Below are positions 1 through 6,522 of a stretch of 6,522 nucleotides of DNA, one piece after another. The notes beneath the pieces are model-generated. The model had not been told where the DNA came from, did no database searches, and saw nothing but the letters and a program-made list of their open reading frames with translations. The stretch comes from Alphaproteobacteria bacterium (GTDB lineage Bacteria > Pseudomonadota > Alphaproteobacteria > Rhizobiales > Devosiaceae), in contig JAJRRJ010000120.1 in NCBI GenBank assembly GCA_024279575.1, positions 1 through 6,522 of the forward strand. The letters are read 5' to 3'. Numbering within the stretch: the first letter of the stretch is position 1; each line of letters begins with the position of its first letter. A program made the position numbers and the translations under genes.

Positions 1-1517
1 CGCCCCGACACCACCATTTTGAAATCACCACTTGTTGCCGCCAAATGATCAATCCCAACGGCACCATAAAGCGGAGCTGACCAACCAAGAAACTGCAACT
101 CTTCAATTGGCTTCTCTGGTGGTCCAAGGTCAGACGGGTGCAAATAAATATTCTTCAATTGTGTTGACATGCGCATAGTGGGCCCAAAATTCTGATCCAC
201 CCCCATAGCCATAACGCCAGAAAAATCGGCATAGGAATCTCCAGCCTGAAACCGCGTGGATTTAATGTCAAACGTGGCCTCATTAGCATCCCAGATAATC
301 TCCATTGGAGCGGCCCTGACAGGATACTCATCCTCCAAAATGCGCAAACTCGTGCCGTTCAGGTCGATCAGAAATGTTCCACCACTTATGCTGGTATTTC
401 CCTCTCCGGAAAAATCCACATCTATAATAATTCCCCCGGTACCGTGCAACGCCACCTGCCCGTCCGGGTCATCCATAAATGGTACAAAAGCCGAAAAATC
501 CAGATTGGTGATTTCAGTAATAAGGCGCGCAGAGCCGTTCGCGTTAACAGTTCGCGAGATCGTGCCCTGCATCCTCTTTCCGGCAATCTCGGCAGAAATA
601 TCCCCCTGAACCGAGCGTTCCCCCTTCTGACTGATAATTTCCAGTTCTATTTTTTCAAAGCTTCGAACGAGCCCATAAACACTGTCATGCATTTCCAGAG
701 AACCATTGCGAATGGAAAAACTGGAAAACACTCCATCCTCGGCATTCTGCACAACTGAACTCAAACCTTCTTCACCTGCCACAAGATTGTAGATCAGCCA
801 GTCATTATCAGAACGTAGAGATAGTGCTGGAGATCCAAGAATATTTCCTTGAACACTCAGCCCCTGATTTTGAATACCAACGGTTGGAAAAGCACTTTCC
901 CCTTCAATTACCCGCACCAGCGCATGTTCATTGGCTGTGCCTTCAATCAATTCAAACTGGGCAAGTCGCGGGCCGAACAGATCCTGCACAACCTGCAAAC
1001 GCGGCGCCACAAGTGTAATTTCGGCCCCTGGTTGCCCCAACACGGCACGACCGGCAGAAAACCCTATTTCAAGGGCCTCCATTTCAATCTTGCCACCGGT
1101 GGCCCGATCCAACAGTACAACCGGAGAAAACCGAATTACTGGCGCAACCCCATCCTTAAGAGAAAGCTACGTTTCACCAAGTTCCAGCTCCATATTGTCC
1201 GGCAATGCCTAAAGCACCATGGCGCGGGCCTGGCTTCCTACAAACGGTAATGGAATTGGCCGGACCAGCAAAAAAAGATAAAACCCAAGAAACAACACTA
1301 AAGGAATTGCCACGCCCCAGGATACACCATGGGCGATACCGCGGGCAACTTTCCGGCGTCTGCCAACCTTGGCAGGTGCTGTGGATTGATCTGAATTGCG
1401 CGATGTGGACACATGGTCCCCAGATACTTGCTCCATAAGACGCAAATCATCTGCCCGGGAGGGCGCATCCCCCACAGTTATTTGATCCATTTCTTTGGAT
1501 CCAGGTATTTGGTTCAC
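1..1517 (-). pseudogene. AsmA-like / DUF3971 (YhdP-type) envelope protein, interrupted by two in-frame TAG codons, 3' end cut by window
   Basis: Reading the minus strand from GTG 1517 gives a polar, basic cytoplasmic N-terminus (residues 1-62, with an RRRK patch near 53-56). One membrane segment follows at about 64-85, then the start of a periplasmic domain (RPIPLPFVGSQARAMVL). TAG occurs as codon 103 (1211-1209) and again as codon 117 (1169-1167). The same frame then stays open for 388 codons to the window edge, with family-like stretches such as RFSPVVLLDRATG, VVQDLFGPRLAQFE, LRSDNDWLIYN and GWSAPLYGAVGIDHL, which I recognise as the DUF3971/AsmA-like family. Such proteins are inner-membrane-anchored periplasmic bridges tied to phospholipid transport or outer-membrane biogenesis; the exact role here is inference. 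An in-frame TGA (1535-1533) blocks a longer start; ATG 1490 is an alternative start. The neat frame suggests recent inactivation, reinitiation (for example ATG 1082-1080), readthrough or sequence error. Family assignment is fairly sure; pseudogene status is not. Confidence 0.75.
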
Positions 1518-1696
1518 AGAACATCCAGATTCTCAATAGCCCCAACACCCGCAAAACCGGAGAATCACGCGCATTCACATCATTCTATTCTTTTATGACG
1601 ACTGCAATATGGCAAATGAGACAATCATTCTTACTCAAACATTTTCCTATGGCGTTTTTGCATCTCTGTCGCATAAAATCCTCGCTTTTTGGTTTG

Positions 1697-1704
1697 TTAA
1701 CCAT
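1697..1704 (+). promoter_or_regulatory. possible CtrA half-site (TTAACCAT)
   Basis: The octamer TTAACCAT lies about 48 bp upstream of the chosen M23 start. In alphaproteobacteria the cell-cycle regulator CtrA binds TTAA-N7-TTAA or half-sites of this form, and cell-wall remodelling genes are plausible targets. There is no second TTAA at the right spacing, and an octamer can easily occur by chance, so this is only a candidate. Confidence 0.25.
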
Positions 1705-1714
1705 AATCGCGCAC

Positions 1715-1728
1715 ACTGTCCGCACAGT
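1715..1728. repeat. short inverted repeat ACTGT-N4-ACAGT
   Basis: Two perfect 5-bp arms (1715-1719 and 1724-1728) flank CCGC, directly upstream of the M23 start region. It could be an operator or a small 5' leader hairpin, but a 5-bp palindrome is common by chance. Confidence 0.3.
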
Positions 1729-1751
1729 AGTTGAGTATCAGGATTGTTAGC

Positions 1752-2924
1752 GTGACGACAAAAACCACCAGTTTTGGTGTACGAAAAATCCCAAAAAGCT
1801 ATAGTAGCGATTCCGCCCACAAAACGCGTACATTTGTACTGTACGCAATCTTTGCCTTTCTGATGGCTTCCAATGTTGCCTTGGGGCTGGCCCTTGCTAT
1901 GGGGTCAGAAATATCCCAATTGTGGAACCGTGCAAAAGACCCTGTTCTGGTTGCCTATGAAGCCCGTACTTTGCAATTGCGTATGGAAGTTGATCGTTTG
2001 CATTCACAGCAATACCTGCAAGCCGGCAACCTCAACCTTCAACTCCAGGAATTGCTGCAGCGCCAACAGGTTTTAACCGAGCAAAACCAGTTTATTCGGG
2101 TTTTGGTGCAAAAGGCTGAAGTTTTGGGCCTGACCACAGCTACAATTTCTAAACCTGCAATTGATATTGATAACATAACAACCAGCAGTATTTTTGCGCG
2201 CTCCCCAGCCCCCCCTCAACCTGCAAATCAGGTTGAAGAAATTGAGCGCTCCCTATTGGCTATCACCAATTCAGCAGATCAGGTTCTAAACTCAATTTTT
2301 ATGGATGCACAATCGTCAACCGATCAAATATTACAACAGTTATCTCCTCTGGGCATTACACTGGATCCAGTCTCCGTTATTTCACCGGCGGTTGGTGGGC
2401 CCTTTGTTCCAGCTCAAGCCCCCCACTCCCCAACGGCCATTAAAACAAATCAGGCTTTTAACGCATTGCTCGCTTTTGCTCAGGCACGAACGGCGTTGAT
2501 CGAAGCGCCAATTCATTATCCATTTGCCAAACCAAACCGCATCAGCTCCCCTTTTGGCACCCGTAACGACCCGTTTGGAGGCGCGCGTGCATTTCATACC
2601 GGTATTGATTACCCCGCCCCCGTTGGCACCGAAGTTTTTACAACGGGTCAGGGCAAGGTTGTCTATGCCGGCTTAAAAGGGGGCTATGGAAAATTCATCG
2701 AAGTTGAACATGCAAACGGCATCATTTCGCGCTACGCTCACCTGTCAAAAATATTGGTAAACGTTGGTCAACAAATTTCTCCAGGCACAAAAATTGGAGA
2801 AGTAGGGTCAACCGGACGCAGCACCGGATCACACCTTCATTTTGAAATTCGGCGAAACCAGACAGCACTCAATCCACAGGATTTTCTCAATGTCTCACGC
2901 CGCCTAAGTCAGTTTATTTCCTGA
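1752..2924 (+). CDS. membrane-anchored M23 (LytM-type) peptidoglycan endopeptidase
   Basis: Predicted 390-residue zinc metallopeptidase that cleaves peptide cross-links of peptidoglycan in the periplasm. Numbered from GTG 1752: a short basic cytoplasmic N-terminus, one membrane segment at about 27-50, a Gln/Leu-rich coiled coil at about 68-125, a proline-containing linker and variable region at about 150-245, and a C-terminal M23 domain at about 255-380. The zinc ligands are all present: H282 and D286 in HTGID, and H363 in HLHFE; H361 and H330 (in YAHL) supply the other catalytic histidines. The enzyme should be active, unlike degenerate EnvC/NlpD-type activators. I chose GTG 1752 because AGGA (1740-1743) lies 8 nt upstream; TTG 1731, with no visible ribosome site, would add 7 residues. 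The gene is divergent from the AsmA-like gene and convergent with prfB. It ends in TGA. Family call is strong; the physiological substrate is unknown. Confidence 0.9.
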   Translation: MTTKTTSFGVRKIPKSYSSDSAHKTRTFVLYAIFAFLMASNVALGLALAMGSEISQLWNRAKDPVLVAYEARTLQLRMEVDRLHSQQYLQAGNLNLQLQELLQRQQVLTEQNQFIRVLVQKAEVLGLTTATISKPAIDIDNITTSSIFARSPAPPQPANQVEEIERSLLAITNSADQVLNSIFMDAQSSTDQILQQLSPLGITLDPVSVISPAVGGPFVPAQAPHSPTAIKTNQAFNALLAFAQARTALIEAPIHYPFAKPNRISSPFGTRNDPFGGARAFHTGIDYPAPVGTEVFTTGQGKVVYAGLKGGYGKFIEVEHANGIISRYAHLSKILVNVGQQISPGTKIGEVGSTGRSTGSHLHFEIRRNQTALNPQDFLNVSRRLSQFIS

Positions 2925-2925
2925 A

Positions 2926-4036
2926 CTATTCTTCCTTATTCCCCACTCTTAGGGCCAAAGCGCCTTCCATGAAGGCATCCAGATCACCATCCAGCACATC
3001 GTTTGGTGCGGTGTTTTCAATGGATGTCCTCAGGTCCTTTACAAGTTGATAGGGCTGCAAAACATAAGAACGTATTTGATGCCCCCAGCCTATTTCAGAC
3101 TTGTTTGATGCCTCATTCATTGCCGCTTCTTCGCGTTTTTGCAATTCATCCTCATAAAGACGCGCACGCAACATCTGCCACGCAGTGGATCGGTTTTTGT
3201 GTTGAGAGCGGTCATTTTGACACTGCACAACAATACCTGTTGCAATATGGGTAATGCGTACCGCACTATCGGTGGTGTTTACGTGCTGCCCGCCCGCACC
3301 TGATGCCCGATATGTATCAATGCGCACATCAGAATCAGATACTTCAATATCAATGGAATCATCAATAACGGGGTAAACGCCAACGCTGGAAAAACTGGTA
3401 TGCCGTCGCGCCTGCGAATCAAACGGTGATATCCGCACCAGCCGATGCACACCGCTTTCCGTTTTTAGCCAACCGTAGGCATTGTGCCCCTTGATCAACA
3501 ATGTGGCTGACTTGATCCCCGCTTCTTCCCCCGCGTGATATTCCAGCATTTCAACCTTGAATTTGCGCCGTTCCCCCCAGCGTTGATACATCCGCAGCAA
3601 CATTGCCGCCCAGTCGCAGCTTTCTGTTCCACCAGCCCCCGAATGCACCTCGACATAACAGTCGTTTGCATCCGCCTCCCCGGACAGCAACGTCTCGATC
3701 TGCAAGCGTTCAGCGGTTTTTTGCATAGACAGGATCGCAGCTTCAGCTTCAAGAACAGTATCTTTGTCCCCCTCCTCTTCCCCCATTTCAATCAGGTCAA
3801 TATTGTCCTGCAAACTTGAGGTAAGATCATTCACTACTCCGATTTGCGCTTCCAATACCTGACGCTCCCGCATCACCGTTTGGGCCTTTTGCGTGTCGTT
3901 CCAAAGATCTGGGGCTTCGGCCTGCTCATTAAGCGCATTCAGGCGTTCTTCAGCTGTATCCCAGTCAAAGATGCCTCCTCAGCAGGGCAATGGCCTGCTG
4001 GATTTCATTGACAATATTTTCAATTTCACCGCGCAT
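2926..4036 (-). CDS. prfB: peptide chain release factor 2 (RF2), expressed by programmed +1 frameshift
   Basis: RF2 ends translation at UGA and UAA by triggering hydrolysis of peptidyl-tRNA on the ribosome. Frame 0 starts at ATG 4036 (MRGEIENIV...) and runs 23 codons to CTT followed by in-frame TGA (3967-3965). Skipping one base joins it to the long frame beginning DWDTAEERLNALN, giving 369 residues against about 365 in E. coli. Key motifs, numbered in the shifted protein: SPF stop-recognition tripeptide at about 203-205 (in RISPFDSQARRHTS), and GGQ peptidyl-hydrolysis loop at about 248-250 (in RASGAGGQHVNTT). SPF rather than PxT separates RF2 from RF1. A weak GGA lies about 10 nt before the ATG. 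Expression is presumably autoregulated: scarce RF2 lets the ribosome pause at UGA and shift. The gene ends in TAG, one base from the convergent M23 stop, and lies 170 bp downstream of mrcA. A start at GTG 3876 would lose the first 53 residues and is wrong. Confidence 0.97.
3964..3979 (-). promoter_or_regulatory. prfB: programmed +1 ribosomal frameshift site of prfB (AGGAGG-CAT-CTT-TGA-C)
   Basis: On the minus strand an internal Shine-Dalgarno-like AGGAGG (3979-3974) sits 3 nt before the slippery CTT (3970-3968), followed by in-frame TGA (3967-3965) and C (3964). This is the arrangement known from E. coli prfB (AGGGGG-TAT-CTT-TGA-C), here with a perfect anti-Shine-Dalgarno match. The tRNA-Leu slips from CUU to UUU, and decoding resumes at GAC (Asp24). 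Confidence 0.96.
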
Positions 4037-4072
4037 ATTTTTTTGATCCGAATTCTGAATTTGTAGTGAAAC

Positions 4073-4101
4073 GATTTAGCAGAGCAATCCCATGCGCTCA
4101 A
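4073..4101 (-). promoter_or_regulatory. candidate prfB promoter (TTGAGC-N17-TAAATC)
   Basis: On the minus strand TTGAGC (4101-4096) and TAAATC (4078-4073) are 17 bp apart, and the -10 lies about 36 bp before the prfB ATG. The match to the sigma-70 consensus is partial in both boxes, so this is a guess supported mainly by spacing and position. Confidence 0.3.
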
Positions 4102-4136
4102 GCACAACAACTCAATCACACAATAAATGGATATAG

Positions 4137-4168
4137 GGGGCATCTCGGTTGTGTCAGGCTGATGCCCC
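4137..4168. repeat. 8-bp perfect inverted repeat between mrcA and prfB
   Basis: Arms GGGGCATC (4137-4144) and GATGCCCC (4161-4168) enclose a 16-nt loop. In the transcript leaving mrcA the hairpin begins about 38 nt after the stop codon and is followed by CTATATCC, not a U-tract. It is therefore not a textbook intrinsic terminator, but it could attenuate readthrough, protect the mrcA 3' end, or mark a weak terminator. Confidence 0.45.
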
Positions 4169-4206
4169 ATTTTAATCAACAATGGTGCAATACCCCAACG
4201 ACAAAA

Positions 4207-6522
4207 CTAAAACAGTCCGCCCCGCCCTGCGTCGAAATCAACATTCCCGGCTTCAATATTCAGGAAAGCATCAGAATTCACCCCAATTACAGACGTGACC
4301 AGATTAGGCCCCGTGCCCGGCTTGAACCCTTCAAGAATTGCCTCCTGACCCGCAGTTGCCCGAATGCCCGATGTTGGATCGATCCAGACCTGAGCCATCC
4401 CCCCCGGAATATTAAATGGCGTTGGAGGTGATCCCGCCAGCGCTCCTTTGACAAAGGTGGTAAAAATGGGCGCAGCCAATCCCCCCCCGGTTGCAGAACG
4501 GCCCATACTCGCCGGCTGGTCAAATCCCACATAAACCCCAACAGCCAGTTCAGGGGTAAAACCAATGAACCAGGCATCCTTATAGTCCGAGGATGTGCCC
4601 GTTTTGCCAGCCACAGGCCGACCAAGCGCCGCCACACTTCTGGTAGTGCCGCGCTGAACAACTCCCTCCATCATTGATGTAATCTGATAGGCAGTCATCG
4701 GGTCCAATACCTGTTCCCGATTATCCACAATAAGAGGCTCTGCCTGATTTTCCCAACTTTGGGCGTTGCACCCATCGCACAAACGCTTGTCATGACGGAA
4801 TATTGTGCGCCCATAGCGATCCTGTATCCGGTCAATCATCGTCGGCTCGATACGCCGTCCCCCATTTGCAATGGTTGCAAATGCCGCCGTCATACGCATC
4901 GCGGTGGTTTCACCCGCCCCCAATGACATGGCAAGAACCGGCATCAACTCATCATATATGCCAAACATACGCGCATATTCAGCAACCATGGGCATACCAA
5001 TATCCTGCGCCAGCCGAACCGTCATCACATTGCGCGAACGTTCAATTCCACGGCGCAGGGTTTGGGGACCATAAAACTGCTCCGTATAATTGGTTGGCCG
5101 CCACCTTGAACCATCGCCATTGATGATTTCCAGTGGTGCATCAAGCACCACCGAAGCGGGCGTATATCCGTTATCCAGCGCTGCCGCATAAACAATCGGT
5201 TTGAAAGAAGAACCAGGTTGACGCAACGCTTGCGTTGCCCGGTTAAATTCCGAATTTGCAAATGAAAATCCGCCAACCATGGCCAGGATGCGGCCAGTGC
5301 GCGGATCCATTGCCACCAAAGCCCCTTCCACTTTTGGAATTTGCTTGAGTGTAAAAATTCCCTCTTTGCCTTCAACAGGCATAACATAAATCACGTCACC
5401 GACTTTAAGCACCTGATCCAGCTTTGGCGCCAGCCAGGGCATTTCCGGTCCAGGCAGCTGTCCCACAATTCGATCTTCAGACGCCCCCCCACTTACTGCT
5501 GCTGCCGGGCGCAAGCCAATTTTTGCCTCATTACGCTCCATTTCCAGAACCACAGCCAGGCTCCATTCAGGCACATCCCACAGCGGTTCAATCTCAAAAA
5601 CATCCAGACCCCAGTCATCGCCCAATTCAATATTTGAATTGGGGCCGCGATATCCTTTAGTTTCATCAAAACTGACAATGCCATCCATCAGGGCCTTGCG
5701 GGCCAGAATTTGCAATCGCGGATCAAGCGTTGTGCGCACAGACAACCCCCCCCCATAAAGCTGATCTTCCCCATACATGGTAAGCAACTCCCGCCGCACT
5801 TCTTCACTGAAATACTCGGCAGAATACAGACGCGAACCACCCCTGCGTGGCACAACATTCAAGCTTTGCGCCTTTGCGGTCCGTGCAGATTCAGCCGTGA
5901 CATACCCCTCGTCCAACATGCGATTAATCACATGGTTACGACGGGAAATGGCCGCCTGGGGGCGCCTAAACGGGTGATAGTTGGCTGGTCCCTTGGGCAG
6001 GGCAGCCAGATACGCCGCCTCAGACAAAGTCAGTTCATAAAGTGCCTTGTCAAAATAATTCATCGCGGCAGCGGCAATGCCATAGGAGTTGAACCCGAAA
6101 AAAATCTCGTTCAGGTACAATTCAAGAATTTTATCTTTTGAAAAAGTTGATTCGATTTTCAACGCCAGCAAAAGTTCACGGATTTTACGATCCCACGTCT
6201 GCTCTGATGTCAGAAGAAAGTTTTTTGCTACCTGTTGCGTAATAGTTGAAGCGCCAACCAGCGGTCCGTTTCCACCCTCAATGCGTTGCAAAACATTATC
6301 GCGAACCGCACGTAAAATCCCCTCAAAGGATATACCGCCATGTTGATAAAAAGCCTTGTCTTCCACCGCAATAAACGCGTTGACCACTTGCAAAGGCACA
6401 GTTTCAATTGGCTGGAAAAGTCGACGCTCCCGGGCAAACTCTGCTAAAAGCAGGCCATCAGCGGCATGCACACGCGTGGTAATTGGCGGGGCATAGTCCC
6501 GCAAAACAGTATAGTCAGGCAG
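4207..6522 (-). CDS. mrcA: penicillin-binding protein 1A, bifunctional transglycosylase/transpeptidase (N-terminus cut by window edge)
   Basis: Class A PBP that polymerises lipid II into glycan strands and cross-links the stem peptides, anchored in the inner membrane and acting in the periplasm. The frame is open to the right edge: upstream of the apparent start the reading LPDYTVLRDYAPPITTRV matches the normal PBP1a N-terminal region, so the true start and membrane anchor lie outside. 771 residues are visible. In that numbering the GT51 domain (about 25-210) has EDKAFYQHGG at about 54-63, with the catalytic Glu, and GASTITQQVAKNF at about 90-102. An OB-like insert follows at about 290-395. 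The transpeptidase domain has SxxK in PGSSFKP (nucleophile Ser438), SRN at 496-498 and KTGT at 640-643. All catalytic motifs are intact. It ends in TAG. It precedes prfB on the same strand. A Cys-x-x-Cys (582, 585) and several poly-G tracts are noted separately. Confidence 0.97.
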   Translation of the reverse strand: MPDYTVLRDYAPPITTRVHAADGLLLAEFARERRLFQPIETVPLQVVNAFIAVEDKAFYQHGGISFEGILRAVRDNVLQRIEGGNGPLVGASTITQQVAKNFLLTSEQTWDRKIRELLLALKIESTFSKDKILELYLNEIFFGFNSYGIAAAAMNYFDKALYELTLSEAAYLAALPKGPANYHPFRRPQAAISRRNHVINRMLDEGYVTAESARTAKAQSLNVVPRRGGSRLYSAEYFSEEVRRELLTMYGEDQLYGGGLSVRTTLDPRLQILARKALMDGIVSFDETKGYRGPNSNIELGDDWGLDVFEIEPLWDVPEWSLAVVLEMERNEAKIGLRPAAAVSGGASEDRIVGQLPGPEMPWLAPKLDQVLKVGDVIYVMPVEGKEGIFTLKQIPKVEGALVAMDPRTGRILAMVGGFSFANSEFNRATQALRQPGSSFKPIVYAAALDNGYTPASVVLDAPLEIINGDGSRWRPTNYTEQFYGPQTLRRGIERSRNVMTVRLAQDIGMPMVAEYARMFGIYDELMPVLAMSLGAGETTAMRMTAAFATIANGGRRIEPTMIDRIQDRYGRTIFRHDKRLCDGCNAQSWENQAEPLIVDNREQVLDPMTAYQITSMMEGVVQRGTTRSVAALGRPVAGKTGTSSDYKDAWFIGFTPELAVGVYVGFDQPASMGRSATGGGLAAPIFTTFVKGALAGSPPTPFNIPGGMAQVWIDPTSGIRATAGQEAILEGFKPGTGPNLVTSVIGVNSDAFLNIEAGNVDFDAGRGGLF

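Larger units (their letters stand above)
1518..1751. other. divergent intergenic region between the AsmA-like gene and the M23 peptidase gene
   Basis: This AT-richer gap must hold promoters for both divergent genes. I see no convincing -35/-10 pair with a 16-18 bp spacer in either direction. It contains one TTAACCAT (1697-1704), which resembles an alphaproteobacterial CtrA half-site, and a short inverted repeat next to the M23 start. I found no RNA gene or credible small ORF in it. Confidence 0.5.

Noticed and set aside
256..1250. Several plus-strand open frames opposite the AsmA-like gene
   Set aside because: They are short, overlap one another in different frames, have no recognisable domains, and mirror a minus-strand frame with clear family sequence.
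1658..1679. TTGCAT and TAAAAT as a promoter for the M23 gene
   Set aside because: The spacer is only 10 bp, far too short for a sigma-70 promoter.
2926..3876. prfB starting at GTG 3876
   Set aside because: This is an artefact of the frameshift; coding similarity continues upstream to the CTT TGA site and, in the other frame, to ATG 4036.
3979..4182. Minus-strand open frame following mrcA, in the same frame as mrcA past its TAG
   Set aside because: It covers the intergenic gap and then the prfB leader in the wrong frame, and shows no family-like sequence; it is a chance open stretch.
4803..6346. Plus-strand open frames opposite mrcA
   Set aside because: They are antisense shadows of a strongly recognised PBP1a gene and show no independent coding signal.
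4207..6504. mrcA starting at TTG 6504
   Set aside because: The frame continues open to the window edge with PBP1a-like sequence, so the true start lies outside the window.
1..6522. tRNA, rRNA, CRISPR array, insertion sequence or riboswitch
   Set aside because: I looked on both strands and saw no cloverleaf, no regularly spaced repeats, no transposase and no terminal inverted repeats.

Overview
The window looks like core chromosome of an alphaproteobacterium, probably Hyphomicrobiales (Rhizobiales)-like. This rests on the wording of the penicillin-binding protein 1A and RF2 sequences and on the AsmA/DUF3971-type protein; it is recognition from memory, not a database result. Base composition is moderate. 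There is no sign of phage, insertion sequence, CRISPR array, tRNA or rRNA.

Layout. (1) Positions 1-1517, minus strand: most of an AsmA-like/DUF3971 envelope protein gene, cut by the left edge. It carries two in-frame TAG codons 14 codons apart, just after its membrane anchor, yet the following 388 codons to the window edge are open in the same frame. (2) Positions 1518-1751: divergent intergenic region with a possible CtrA half-site and a small inverted repeat, but no convincing promoter. (3) Positions 1752-2924, plus strand: a membrane-anchored, coiled-coil M23 (LytM-type) peptidoglycan endopeptidase with all zinc ligands present. (4) Positions 2926-4036, minus strand: prfB, peptide chain release factor 2, containing the classic autoregulatory +1 frameshift site (AGGAGG, 3 nt, CTT TGA C). 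Read without the shift, the gene appears wrongly to start near 3876. (5) Positions 4037-4206: a 170-bp gap with a candidate prfB promoter and an 8-bp perfect inverted repeat. (6) Positions 4207-6522, minus strand: mrcA, class A PBP1a, missing its N-terminal anchor because of the right edge.

Three of the four genes concern the cell envelope: PBP1a synthesises peptidoglycan, the M23 protein cleaves or remodels it, and the AsmA-like protein probably belongs to envelope lipid transport or biogenesis. RF2 is the outlier. It reads UGA and UAA and controls its own level through the in-gene UGA. mrcA and prfB are co-oriented and could be partly co-transcribed. The M23 gene and prfB converge with a single base between their stop codons.

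The least ordinary observation is the double amber interruption of the AsmA-like gene. prfB and mrcA also end in TAG, and the mrcA case argues that TAG really is a stop in this organism. The broken gene is therefore best explained by recent inactivation, reinitiation or readthrough, or base-calling error, rather than a changed genetic code. I found no clear undescribed system.
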